Shown in pieces: positions 24,918-33,753 of a stretch of 64,000 nucleotides of DNA. Source of the DNA: Acidipropionibacterium virtanenii (GTDB taxonomy: Bacteria; Actinomycetota; Actinomycetes; Propionibacteriales; Propionibacteriaceae); contig NZ_CP025198.1 of NCBI RefSeq assembly GCF_003325455.1, positions 1,612,001 to 1,676,000 on the forward strand, written 5' to 3'. The notes beneath the pieces are model-generated. The model did not search any database, was not told where the DNA came from, and saw only the letters and a list, made by a program, of their open reading frames with translations. The position numbers were made by a program, and so were the translations under genes. Positions within the stretch are counted from its first letter, which is position 1; each line of letters starts with the position of its first letter.

Positions 24918-24936
24918 CCGACCAACATTTGGTCGG
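24918..24936. promoter_or_regulatory. Perfect 8-bp inverted repeat upstream of whiB1
   Basis: CCGACCAA (24918-24925) and TTGGTCGG (24929-24936) are exact complements around a 3-base centre. It lies about 100 bp upstream of the whiB1 start, in the 286-bp space that also serves the divergent membrane-protein gene. It could be a dimer-binding operator or a leader hairpin. The rest of this space holds no further convincing site apart from a TATGAT box at 25063-25068 for the divergent gene. Confidence 0.4.
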
Positions 24937-25062
24937 ACCAGAGAAGTGTGCCAATCGGGACGGCCTTTGTAAAGACCCTTCCTCTGATTGCGGACAATCT
25001 GGCTGCGGTTCCCGCGTCGTCGACCACCGCGACGAGGACCGCCCGGGGCGGAACGCCTCACC

Positions 25063-25068
25063 TATGAT
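25063..25068 (+). promoter_or_regulatory. -10 box (TATGAT) for the small membrane protein gene
   Basis: A near-consensus TATGAT lies 34 bases before the GTG at 25103, leaving a leader of about 27 bases with a weak AAAGGG ribosome site. No good -35 is seen. Confidence 0.45.
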
Positions 25069-25102
25069 ATGCACGGCGACGCCGTTCGGAAAGGGTATTC
25101 GA

Positions 25103-25489
25103 GTGACTCGACGCAGCTTCCCCCGGTCACCACTGCCGGTGCTTCTCGCGGCATGGTCGACGTGGCTGTCGGCCTTGGCCCTGGCCGGGGTCGGGGTGGG
25201 CAGTGTCGTGGCCGGTCACGGCCGGTTCTCCATCGGTGTCGGTGCCATGCTGATCGGCTATGCGATGATCGTCGCCCTCATCGCCTGGTGGGTCGTGAGA
25301 CGGGTCGCCTGGGCCGACGGGCCGCTGGTCGCCAGCGGGACCCTGCACCTGGTCGTCGTCATCTCGCTGATGGCCTCCGGAGCGCCGCGGTGGGTCCTGG
25401 TGCTGGCGGTCCTGGCCGGGGTGGCGGTCGTCACCGCCCTGCTGCCGGTCAGCAGACGCTGGCTGGCGGGAGAGTCGGTGACTGGCTAG
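25103..25489 (+). CDS. Small integral membrane protein, function unknown
   Basis: This 128-residue protein has four hydrophobic segments (about 12-35, 40-62, 72-90 and 92-112) and short basic ends. The start is the GTG at 25103, because the codons further upstream lie before the TATGAT promoter and do not look coding. I do not recognise a family beyond generic actinobacterial four-helix membrane proteins. It is divergent from whiB1 and ends 13 bp from the convergent DUF6104 gene. Confidence 0.6.
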   Translation: MTRRSFPRSPLPVLLAAWSTWLSALALAGVGVGSVVAGHGRFSIGVGAMLIGYAMIVALIAWWVVRRVAWADGPLVASGTLHLVVVISLMASGAPRWVLVLAVLAGVAVVTALLPVSRRWLAGESVTG

Positions 25490-25502
25490 CAGGGTCGCAG
25501 GA

Positions 25503-25679
25503 TCATTCCTCCTCGTCGTCCAGCCGCGCCAGGAAGGTGGCCAGCCGCTCCACCGCTACCTCGAACTCCGGGTTGAGATCCACGAAGTGACGCATCTCAT
25601 CGGCCACCCAGGTCAGCGTCACCTCCTCGTCCCCGCGGCGGCGCTCCAACTCCTCGATGCCACGATCAGTGAAGTACAC
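25503..25679 (-). CDS. DUF6104 family small protein
   Basis: The 58-residue frame begins at a GTG with the sequence YFTDRGIEELERRRGDEEV and continues through HFVDLNPEFE to an acidic end. This matches the DUF6104 family, encoded next to the 2-oxoglutarate enzyme in Streptomyces. A GGGAAGGGA stretch precedes the start. It is acidic, soluble and of unknown function. It is located 36 bp downstream of kgd on the same strand, so it may be cotranscribed. Confidence 0.75.
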   Translation of the reverse strand: MYFTDRGIEELERRRGDEEVTLTWVADEMRHFVDLNPEFEVAVERLATFLARLDDEEE

Positions 25680-25715
25680 GCGGCTCAGTCCCTTCCCGGC
25701 TCGGACTTCCCCATC

Positions 25716-28700
25716 TCATCGTGCGGCGAAGGCGGCGGTGAGCAGAGCCTCCTGCTCAGCCATGTGGGCGCTGTGCTGGCCCACCGAGGAGGCGGCCAGG
25801 GCGGGCCTGGACACCACGCTCAGGCCGGCCCCCAGCCACGGCAGCGGGTCGGCGGTCTCCGGGCCCAGGCTGGCCTGGATGTAGGGCCAGGGTCCCTGGT
25901 TCATCGGCTCCTCCTGCACCCACCGGATATCGGTGACATGGGCGTAGGGGCTCAGTGCACGGGTCAGGGACTTCACCGGCATCGGATAGAGGCGCTCCAT
26001 GCTGACGATGGCCACCTCGCCGTCCAGGCCCTGCTGGGCGCGCCTCCTGATGAGCTCCCACTTCACCTTGCCGGAGCACAGGATCACCTCGCGCACCCGG
26101 GAGGGGTCGGTGATCGACCGGTCCGCCAGCACCTGCTCCCAGTGGCCCTCGGTGAACTCCTCGACCGCGGAGACCGCGATCTTGTTCCGCAGCATCGACT
26201 TGGGGGTGGCGATCACCACAGGGCGGTGCAGGTTCACATAGGCGTGGTAGCGGAGCAGGTGGAAATAGCTGGACGGACTGGAGGGCTGACAGACCGACAT
26301 CGCCTCCTCGCTGCACAGCGACAGGAAGCGTTCGATGCGGGCTGAGGAGTGGTCGGGGCCCTGGCCCTCGTAGCCGTGGGGGAGGAGCAGTACGACACCG
26401 GACTTCTGGCCCCACTTGGCGCCGGCGGAGGCGATGAACTCGTCGATGATCGTCTGGGCGCCGTTGGCGAAGTCCCCGAACTGGGCCTCCCACAGGACGA
26501 GGGAGTCCGGCCGGGCCACCGAGTAGCCGTACTCGAAGCCGAGCGAGGCGAACTCGTTGAGCGGAGAGTCGTAGATGTCGAGGCGCCCCTGCTCGTCGAT
26601 GATGTGGTTGACCGGGACGTACTTCTCGCTGGTGACCCGGTCGACGACGGCGCCGAAGCGCTGCGAGAAGGTGCCGCGGCGGGTGTCCTGACCCGCCAGC
26701 CGGACGTGCAGGCCCTCGGTGAGCAGCGCTCCCAGGGCGAGCATCTCGGCCGAGGCCCAGTCGACCCCTCCCTCGCGCAGCGCCCTTGCGCGGCGGGCCA
26801 GCTGAGGAGCCACCTTCGGATGCGGCGCGAAGGAGGCCGGCAGCTGTTCCTGGGCCCTGGCGACCTGATCCATCAGATCGGCACTGACCGCGGTGGGACG
26901 GTGATGGGTGCGCTTCGAGGGGTAGTCCGGCACCGAATCGTAGGGGGTCGGTGCCGAGGTGGCCTTGCGGACCTCCTTGAAGACGTTCTCCAGGCGGTCC
27001 CGGAATCTCGACATCACCGCCTCGGCGTCCTCGACGGTAATGTCGCCACGGCCGATGAGGTTCTCGGTGTAGATGGTGCGGGTCGATCTCTTCTGGGCGA
27101 TGAGATCGTACATGTGGGGCTGGGTGAAGCTGGGATCGTCGCCCTCGTTGTGGCCTCTGCGTCGGTAGCAGACCAGATCGATGACGACGTCGCGATGGAA
27201 GGTCTGGCGGTACTCGAAGGCGATCTGGGCGGCCCTCACCACCGAGCTCGGCTCATCGCCGTTGACATGGATCACCGGGGCCGCGATGGATTTGGCGACG
27301 CCGGTGGAGTACTGGGAGGTGCGCCCGTCGGAGGGGGAGGTGGTGTAACCGATCTGGTTGTTGACCACGACATGGATGGTCCCGCCGGTGGAGTATCCCT
27401 CCAGCTGGCTCATCTGGAGGGTCTCGAAGACCACCCCCTGACCGGCGAAAGCGGCGTCGCCGTGCATGAGGAGGGGAAGGACCGGGTAGTCGTCGGGATT
27501 GCCGAGGACGTCCAGCTTCGCCCGGCAGATGCCCTCGAGCACCGGGTCGACGGCTTCGAGATGGCTGGGGTTGGCGGCGACCGAGGCCTTGATCGTGGCA
27601 CCCGAGGGGGCCGTGAAGCGGCCCTCGTCTCCCAGGTGGTACTTGACGTCGCCGGATCCCTGGGCGTTCGACGGTTCGGCATTGCCCTCGAACTCGCGGA
27701 AGACCTGCCCATAGGACTTGCCGACGATATTGGCCAGGACGTTGAGCCGGCCGCGGTGGGGCATTCCGATACAGACCTCGTCGAGACCCTGGTTCGCCGC
27801 CTGGGAGCACAGCGCCGACAGCAGCACGATGGCCGACTCGCCGCCCTCGAGACTGAACCTCTTCTGGCCGACGTACTTGGTCTGCAGGAAGGTCTCGAAG
27901 ACCTCGGCCTCGTTGAGCTGATCGAGGATCTGCAGGTGCATCTCGCGAGACAGCGAGGTGTGGGCGCGTTCGAAGCGCTCCTGGAACCAGCTTCGCTGCA
28001 CGTGATCGGTGATGTGCATGTATTCGATGCCCAGCGTCGAGGCGTAGGAGTCGCGGAGAATGTCGAGGATCTCGCGCAGGGTGAGGCTGGCCCGCTTCAT
28101 TCCGCCGAAGTTGTTCACGGGGTAGCGGCGGTCCAGATCCCACAGGGTCAGCCCGTGGCTGTTGAGCATCAGGTCATGGTGGTATCGCGGCTTGTACTCG
28201 AGGGGATCCAGGTCGGCCGAGAGGTGGCCGAATTTGCGCCATGCCTCGATGAGGGTGATGACCCGCACCTGCTTGCTCACCTGGTCGGGCCGGTTCGCCA
28301 TCCGGTCGGGGGCCCACTGCACGGGGGCGTAGGGGATGCGCAGGGACTCGAAGATGTTCTCGTAGAAGCGGTCCTCGCCGAGCAGCAGCTGGTGGATCCG
28401 CCGGAGGAACTCCCCGGACTGCGCGCCCTGGATGATCCGGTGGTCATAGGTGGAGGTCAGCGTCGTGACCTTGGAGATCCCCAGCTCGGCCAGCCTGCTC
28501 GGGCTGCCGCCCTGCCACTCGGCCGGGTAGTCGATCGACCCCATGCCGAGGATGACTCCCTGGCCGGGCATCAGGCGTGGCACCGAGTGGTTGGTGCCGA
28601 TCCCTCCCGGATTGGTGAGTGACGCGGTCACCCCGCGGAAGTCCTCGACGGTCAGCGAGTTGGTGCGTCCCTTCCGCACGATCTCCTCGTAGGCGGCCCA

Positions 28701-29453
28701 GAAGCCTGCGAAATCGAGGGTGTCGGCGGAGGTGATCGCCGGCACCACGAGCTTGCGGGTGCCGTCGGAGCCCACGACGTCGATCGCCAGGCCGAGATTG
28801 ACTGAGTGGTTCTCGACGAGGTGGGGCTTCCCGTCGATCTCGGCGTAGGCGTTGTTCATCGCCGGGACGTCCTTGAGAGCCTGCACCATGGCGTAGCCCA
28901 GAAGGTGGGTGAAGGAGACCTTGCCGCCCTTGCTCTGGCTCAGGAACTTGTTGATCATCGTGCGGTTCTCGATCACCAGCTTCATGGGGATCTCGCGGAC
29001 CGAGGTCGCTGTCGGCATCGACAGCGAGTCCTCCATGTTCCGGGCGGTGCGCATCGGCGCGCCGCGCAGCCGGACCTTCTCAGGCTCGCTCGAGGGGGCC
29101 GACGGCAGCACCACCTTGGGGGCCTCATTGGCCACCGGCTGGCGGCGTTCGGCGGTGCCGGACGGCTCGGCGCGCCCCGGGGCGGTCTCCCGTGGTTCCG
29201 GTGTCGTCGACGCAGTGGCCGGGGCGGGCTGCGGGGATGCGGCAGGCTCCACCGGGGCCGCGGGGGACTCGACGGCCGGCTCCTCGGGAGAGGCAGGGGC
29301 CTGAGGGTCGGTCTGGAAGAAATCGGACCAGACCGGGTCCACGGATCCCGGATCGGCCTCGAATCGTTCCCGCATCTCCTCGATCAGCCAGTCATTGGCT
29401 CCGAAGCTGCTGCCTGCGTTGATGGAACTGCTGTGTCCGGCGGGGGATGCCAC
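25716..29453 (-). CDS. kgd: Multifunctional 2-oxoglutarate metabolism enzyme (E1 fused to E2-like domain)
   Basis: This 1245-residue enzyme is the actinobacterial fusion of a dihydrolipoyl succinyltransferase-like catalytic domain with thiamine-dependent 2-oxoglutarate dehydrogenase E1. Order: short E1-type N-terminal segment (NDWLIEEMRERFE), Pro/Ala/Glu linker (about 50-110), acyltransferase domain ending at the active-site DHRIIQGAQSGEF (about 335-348), then E1 with HRGRLNVLANIVGK (about 565), GDAAFAGQG and NNQIGYTT for thiamine diphosphate and Mg binding. It converts 2-oxoglutarate in the citric acid cycle; in mycobacteria it also yields succinate semialdehyde or 2-hydroxy-3-oxoadipate and is controlled by GarA. 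Start GTG at 29453 after a GGAAGAAGG site. Confidence 0.92.
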   Translation of the reverse strand: MASPAGHSSSINAGSSFGANDWLIEEMRERFEADPGSVDPVWSDFFQTDPQAPASPEEPAVESPAAPVEPAASPQPAPATASTTPEPRETAPGRAEPSGTAERRQPVANEAPKVVLPSAPSSEPEKVRLRGAPMRTARNMEDSLSMPTATSVREIPMKLVIENRTMINKFLSQSKGGKVSFTHLLGYAMVQALKDVPAMNNAYAEIDGKPHLVENHSVNLGLAIDVVGSDGTRKLVVPAITSADTLDFAGFWAAYEEIVRKGRTNSLTVEDFRGVTASLTNPGGIGTNHSVPRLMPGQGVILGMGSIDYPAEWQGGSPSRLAELGISKVTTLTSTYDHRIIQGAQSGEFLRRIHQLLLGEDRFYENIFESLRIPYAPVQWAPDRMANRPDQVSKQVRVITLIEAWRKFGHLSADLDPLEYKPRYHHDLMLNSHGLTLWDLDRRYPVNNFGGMKRASLTLREILDILRDSYASTLGIEYMHITDHVQRSWFQERFERAHTSLSREMHLQILDQLNEAEVFETFLQTKYVGQKRFSLEGGESAIVLLSALCSQAANQGLDEVCIGMPHRGRLNVLANIVGKSYGQVFREFEGNAEPSNAQGSGDVKYHLGDEGRFTAPSGATIKASVAANPSHLEAVDPVLEGICRAKLDVLGNPDDYPVLPLLMHGDAAFAGQGVVFETLQMSQLEGYSTGGTIHVVVNNQIGYTTSPSDGRTSQYSTGVAKSIAAPVIHVNGDEPSSVVRAAQIAFEYRQTFHRDVVIDLVCYRRRGHNEGDDPSFTQPHMYDLIAQKRSTRTIYTENLIGRGDITVEDAEAVMSRFRDRLENVFKEVRKATSAPTPYDSVPDYPSKRTHHRPTAVSADLMDQVARAQEQLPASFAPHPKVAPQLARRARALREGGVDWASAEMLALGALLTEGLHVRLAGQDTRRGTFSQRFGAVVDRVTSEKYVPVNHIIDEQGRLDIYDSPLNEFASLGFEYGYSVARPDSLVLWEAQFGDFANGAQTIIDEFIASAGAKWGQKSGVVLLLPHGYEGQGPDHSSARIERFLSLCSEEAMSVCQPSSPSSYFHLLRYHAYVNLHRPVVIATPKSMLRNKIAVSAVEEFTEGHWEQVLADRSITDPSRVREVILCSGKVKWELIRRRAQQGLDGEVAIVSMERLYPMPVKSLTRALSPYAHVTDIRWVQEEPMNQGPWPYIQASLGPETADPLPWLGAGLSVVSRPALAASSVGQHSAHMAEQEALLTAAFAAR

Positions 29454-29571
29454 CTGTGCCTTCTTCCGTATTCATCTGCATTCATCCGCTCGCACACCGG
29501 GCGCGAACGACCCGGCCGAGCGTCATTGCCCGTGGTCCCGGGGGTACTGGGGCCGCTCCTAGCCCATGATG

Positions 29572-30903
29572 CTATAGGGATCGGGCGGCGTCCCCGATTT
29601 TCTCTGGAAGCGTGTCGACGGCGGGCCGGGGAGCCGGGCGGGAGACGGCCAGCGACCGCCCCAGGGCGATCGCCGAGACCGCGAGGGTGAGGACGGCCAT
29701 CAGATTGCGGGCCATCAGCAGGCCGACCGCCCAGCCCTGGGGAGGGGTGCCGATGATGTGGCCGTAGCTCAGCGGATAGACGCACTGGGTGAGGGCCCCG
29801 GTGAGGAACAGGCACCCTGCGGCGGCCGCCCCGGTCCGGCGGATCCACAGCTGAGCGGCGTCGGGCCGGTCGGGTTCCCCGGAGAATCCGTCGACCAGGA
29901 CCGACATGGTGGCGCCCCACCAGACGAAGTACTGGGGGGAGAGGGTCTTGTTGGCGATGATGAGGGCGCCGACGATCACGGTGGATCCCAGCGCGGCGGT
30001 GCGATGGCTCAACCCGTCGCGCTGCCAGGCGGTCACTCCCAGGATGACGGCCACGCCGACGGCCACGGCCATCAGCAGACTCGACAGCGCGGTCCATATC
30101 CCGACCCCGGAGCCGCTGATCTCATAGGCGTTGAACCGGCTCATCGCCACCGGGTGATCGCCGCCTCCCTCCAGCAGCCGCTGCAGCATCGGGACCGAGG
30201 CCGGCACCGACTCGATCTGGAGGCCCCGGTCGGACTGCCAGGTCAGTGGGGAGATGAGCCGGGGCCAGGAGGTGGTCACCAGCGACAGCAGGGCCAGCGT
30301 TCCGCCGGTGATCACGAAGGATATGAGCCTGCGCATCGCTGAGCGAGTCTGTCCGAGCATCGGGAGGATGAGCAGTGCGGGCCACAGCTTGATCGAGGCC
30401 CCGACCGCGATCGCGGCTCCGCATGCGGCGGGGTGGCGCCGGTACCACAGCGAGGCCATCCCCATGCAGACCGCCGGCACCATGTCGAAGCGGAACCACA
30501 TGATGGGTCCCAGGGCGAAGACGAAGAGGATCCACCAGACCGTTCCGAACCGGTGCCCGGCCCTCCACAGGGCCAGGGTCATGAGGGCGTCCAGGGCCAT
30601 CATGGTCACCGCGAAGAGCGGCAGGAAGTAGGAGCCGTCACCGCCGGAGGCCCACACCAGCAGCTTCATGCCCCAGATCACCGGGACCGGGTACTCCTGG
30701 AGGATCTGGGAGACCGGCAGCCGGGCCGAGGTCAGCCACCACCTGTAGTAGTTGACGTCGCCGACGATGTACCTGCTGTTGGGCAGGGTGAAGATCCGCA
30801 GCATCAGCATCCGGGTGATCACCCACAGTGCGACGACCCCGGAGGCCGCCAGGAAGTCGGCGCGGGCATGGCGGGAGGGTGTGATCACCTGGGGGTCTGG
30901 CAC
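29572..30903 (-). CDS. GT87/DUF2029-type polyprenol-phosphomannose-dependent mannosyltransferase
   Basis: This 443-residue integral membrane protein has ten or more helices and the GT-C pattern of DUF2029/GT87: an Asp-rich first extracytoplasmic loop with VGDVNYYRWW and the IKLWPALLILP segment (about 175-185). In actinobacteria such enzymes add mannose from polyprenyl-phosphate-mannose to lipoglycans or related lipids; the exact acceptor is not evident. The GTG at 30903 is chosen because TATGGT lies 8 bases before it; the TTG at 30912 overlaps that box. It is a single gene upstream of kgd on the same strand, separated by 118 bp. Confidence 0.72.
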   Translation of the reverse strand: MPDPQVITPSRHARADFLAASGVVALWVITRMLMLRIFTLPNSRYIVGDVNYYRWWLTSARLPVSQILQEYPVPVIWGMKLLVWASGGDGSYFLPLFAVTMMALDALMTLALWRAGHRFGTVWWILFVFALGPIMWFRFDMVPAVCMGMASLWYRRHPAACGAAIAVGASIKLWPALLILPMLGQTRSAMRRLISFVITGGTLALLSLVTTSWPRLISPLTWQSDRGLQIESVPASVPMLQRLLEGGGDHPVAMSRFNAYEISGSGVGIWTALSSLLMAVAVGVAVILGVTAWQRDGLSHRTAALGSTVIVGALIIANKTLSPQYFVWWGATMSVLVDGFSGEPDRPDAAQLWIRRTGAAAAGCLFLTGALTQCVYPLSYGHIIGTPPQGWAVGLLMARNLMAVLTLAVSAIALGRSLAVSRPAPRPAVDTLPEKIGDAARSL

Positions 30904-30911
30904 GGGTGACA

Positions 30912-30917
30912 ACCATA
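30912..30917 (-). promoter_or_regulatory. -10 box (TATGGT), leaderless promoter of the GT87 gene
   Basis: TATGGT on the minus strand ends 8 bases before the GTG at 30903. It decides the start codon of this gene. Confidence 0.5.
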
Positions 30918-30956
30918 CCGGGGGCCCGCAACGGCCTTCCCGGCGCGCGGGCCGCC

Positions 30957-32024
30957 TCAGGGTCGGCGCAGCTGCTGCGGACCGCTCGCCGGCGGGGCGC
31001 TGTCCAGGGCGTTGAGAGCCCGGATCAGCCGGTACAGGGAGCCGACCTGGAACGGGTCGTAACGGCAGACGAGACGCGGGAGATCGAGGCGGTCGTCGTC
31101 ATCGATCTCGCGACGCAGCGGCCCGCGGGAGCGGAACCCGCCGGAAGCCAGGAGATCACCGAATCGGGCATCGAGGTCGGCGATCTCGGCATCGGTGGGT
31201 TCGGCCCTCAACCGGAGCACCAGGCGGTCTCCCACCCACCGCAGGGAGTCGTAGTTCCGCCAGAAGCCGGTGATCTCGTCGGCAGCGACCCTCACCGAAT
31301 CAGTGAGAAGTACGCGGTCGAAGTCCTCGGGGGAGATCACGCCGGCCGCCAGCAGCTGCTCGTCGGCGAAGGTGCGCAGCCCCTCCCACAGTCTGCCGCC
31401 GGGCTCGTCCAGAAGCACGATGGGCGTCGGCTCGGACTTGCCCGTCTGCTGAAGGGTCAGCAGCTCGAAGAGTTCATCCAGAGTCCCGAACCCCCCCGGC
31501 ACGTAGACGAATCCGTGGGACTCCTTGACGAGCATGAGTTTTCGCGTGAAGAAGTACTTCATCGCGACATTGCGGCCCAACTCGATGGAGGAGTTCGGCT
31601 TCTCCTCGAAGGGCAGGCGGATGGAGACTCCCAGTGAGCTGTCCGGGCCCGCGCCCTCGGCGGCGGCCTGCATGATGCCGGGGCCTGCTCCCGTGACGAC
31701 CATCCAGCCGCGCTCCGCCAGAGCACCGGAGATCTTCCTGGCCTGCTCGTAGGCGGCGCTGCCCGGCCGGGCGCGAGCGGAACCGAAGATGGTGACCTTC
31801 GGTGTCCGTGCGAAGGGGGCGAAGAGGCTGAAGGCCGCCCTCATCTCGGTGAGGGCGGAGCTGGCGATCTTGAGATCGAGGCGGCTGGCGCGATCTGCGC
31901 CCAGCCCGATCCCGGTCGCGAGGATCCGCTTCACAAGTCCCTTGTTCTCGGTGATTCCCGCCTCTGCGAGGATCGCGGCGATCTCCTCGGAGATCCCGGG
32001 CGCCACCACCTCTGAATCGGTCAT
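30957..32024 (-). CDS. LOG/TIGR00730 family Rossmann-fold protein
   Basis: This 355-residue protein has a core Rossmann domain with GSARARPG (about 95), GAGPGIMQAAAEGA and the hallmark PGGFGTLDELFE (about 180-191). Members with this motif are nucleotide 5'-monophosphate phosphoribohydrolases of the cytokinin-activating LOG type; many bacterial ones have no proven physiological substrate. It is longer than the usual 190 residues, with about 90 extra at each end. The start at 32024 was chosen over the longer frame at 32057. Its GAGGCTTGGACC context before ATG closely resembles that of lysA. Confidence 0.78.
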   Translation of the reverse strand: MTDSEVVAPGISEEIAAILAEAGITENKGLVKRILATGIGLGADRASRLDLKIASSALTEMRAAFSLFAPFARTPKVTIFGSARARPGSAAYEQARKISGALAERGWMVVTGAGPGIMQAAAEGAGPDSSLGVSIRLPFEEKPNSSIELGRNVAMKYFFTRKLMLVKESHGFVYVPGGFGTLDELFELLTLQQTGKSEPTPIVLLDEPGGRLWEGLRTFADEQLLAAGVISPEDFDRVLLTDSVRVAADEITGFWRNYDSLRWVGDRLVLRLRAEPTDAEIADLDARFGDLLASGGFRSRGPLRREIDDDDRLDLPRLVCRYDPFQVGSLYRLIRALNALDSAPPASGPQQLRRP

Positions 32025-32110
32025 GGTCCAAGCCTCGCACACGGCCACGGCCATCACGAAGGGCCGGATCCAGATCTCCTGGAACCGGCCCTGACAAGGC
32101 GTTCAATCTG

Positions 32111-32182
32111 CGCCCCCGGCGCGATTCGAACGCGCGCTCCCGCCTCCGGAGGGCGGTGCTCTATCCCCTGAGCTACGGGGGC
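32111..32182 (-). tRNA. tRNA-Arg (CCG)
   Basis: A 72-nt minus-strand cloverleaf with acceptor GCCCCCG/CGGGGGC, D-arm GCTC/GAGC, anticodon loop CTCCGGA giving anticodon CCG (reads CGG), and T-loop TTCGAAT. The discriminator is G and CCA is not encoded. Confidence 0.92.
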
Positions 32183-32331
32183 CGGGCCCGACCGACGGTC
32201 GAACCAGTCATTGACTGTAGCGCATCGGCCCACGCACTGCCATTCGGGCCCCGGCCGGCATGAAACGGCTCGTCCCGCCTCGCCAGACGGACAGCTGCGG
32301 CCTGTCCCGCGAGGTCTGGCAGGCTTGGGCC

Positions 32332-33753
32332 ATGACCCATATGCATGTGGCGGGATCTGTTCATGCCGATGTCGCCTCCGCCGGCCCCCAGTGGCTGGCC
32401 GTTCCCACCGACGTCAATGAACTCGACCGCAGGCTGTGGAGTTCCACGGTGCGGCGGGAGACGACGGGTTCCCTGGAGGTGGGCGGGGTCGACGTGGTGG
32501 ATCTGGCCGGGCGGCTCGGCACGCCGCTCTACATCCTCGACGAGGCCGATTTCCGGGCCCGGGCGCGCGCCTTCCGCGACGCCTTCGCCGGTTGGGACGT
32601 GTACTACGCCGGCAAGGCCTTCATCACCCGCACGGTGGCCGGATGGGTCCATCAGGAGGGGCTCCATCTGGACGTGTGCACCGAGGGGGAGCTGCGCACG
32701 GCCCTGGAGGGCGGGTTCGACCCGGCCAGGATCGGGATGCACGGCAACAACAAGTCGGTGCGCGAACTGGAGATGGCGCTGCGGGCAGGGGTGGGCCGGA
32801 TCATCGTCGACTCCCTCGACGAGATCGATCGGATCGAGGAGCTGTGCCGCGAGCAGGGCACCCGGGCCAGGGTGATGGTGCGCGTCACCCCGGGGGTGGA
32901 GGCCCATACCCACGAGTACATCGCCACCGCTCACGAGGACCAGAAGTTCGGCTTCTCGATCGCCAACGGCGCCGCGATGGTCGCCATGGTGCGCTGCCAT
33001 GCCAGCCCGGTCATCGACCTGCTCGGCATCCACTCCCACATCGGCTCCCAGATCTTCGACACCGGCGGCTTCGAGGTGGCGGCGAGACGCACCATGAAGC
33101 TGCTCAGCCAGTTCCGCCAGGCCACCGGGACGGTACTGCCCGAACTCGACCTGGGCGGTGGATTCGGGATCGCCTACACCTCCCAGGACTCGCCCTCGGC
33201 TCCCGAGGCGCTGGCCGCGGAACTCCGAGAGATCGTCGAGACGGAGGCACGGGCCCATCGGATGCCCGTTCCGCACACCTCGATCGAGCCCGGCCGGGCC
33301 ATCGTCGGGCCCGCCGGAATGGCCGTCTATACCGTCGGGACCGTCAAGCCGGTCGATCTTGACGGCGGGGCCCAGCGGGTCTACGTCTCGGTGGACGGCG
33401 GCATGAGCGACAACATCCGGCCGGCCCTGTACGCGGCCGAGTACTCGGCGACTCTGGCCAACAGGGTCTCGGATCAGGCGCCGGCGCTGTGCCGGGTGGT
33501 CGGCAAGCACTGCGAGGGCGGGGACATCCTGGTCCGCGACGAGTACCTGCCCGCCGATGTGCGCCCCGGCGACCTGCTGGCGGTCCCCGCCTCCGGTGCC
33601 TACTCCCGGTCGATGGCCAGCAACTACAACCACGTGCCGCGGCCACCGGTGGTCGCGGTGGATGGGGCAGAATGGACCACGCTGCTGCGTCGGGAGACCC
33701 TGGACGATCTTCTCGCCCTGGATCTCGGGCCGGTCGTCGGTGATCTGCCGTGA
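32332..33753 (+). CDS. lysA: Diaminopimelate decarboxylase
   Basis: LysA decarboxylates meso-diaminopimelate to lysine with pyridoxal phosphate. The 473 residues show the PLP Lys in YYAGKAF (about 89), the phosphate-binding glycine loop LDLGGGFGIAYT (about 275-286) and the dimer-interface Cys segment CEGGDIL (about 395). The ATG at 32332 is chosen: about 20 residues precede the first conserved part, and the extra 24 upstream codons are not conserved-looking. It is first of lysA-hom-thrB; its stop overlaps the next start. Confidence 0.92.
   Translation: MTHMHVAGSVHADVASAGPQWLAVPTDVNELDRRLWSSTVRRETTGSLEVGGVDVVDLAGRLGTPLYILDEADFRARARAFRDAFAGWDVYYAGKAFITRTVAGWVHQEGLHLDVCTEGELRTALEGGFDPARIGMHGNNKSVRELEMALRAGVGRIIVDSLDEIDRIEELCREQGTRARVMVRVTPGVEAHTHEYIATAHEDQKFGFSIANGAAMVAMVRCHASPVIDLLGIHSHIGSQIFDTGGFEVAARRTMKLLSQFRQATGTVLPELDLGGGFGIAYTSQDSPSAPEALAAELREIVETEARAHRMPVPHTSIEPGRAIVGPAGMAVYTVGTVKPVDLDGGAQRVYVSVDGGMSDNIRPALYAAEYSATLANRVSDQAPALCRVVGKHCEGGDILVRDEYLPADVRPGDLLAVPASGAYSRSMASNYNHVPRPPVVAVDGAEWTTLLRRETLDDLLALDLGPVVGDLP

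Noticed and set aside
24902-24930. TTGACA followed by AACATT at 16 bases as a strong plus-strand promoter
   Set aside because: It points away from whiB1 and lies about 170 bases before the next plus-strand start, which already has a better TATGAT box. The second hexamer also falls inside the palindrome.
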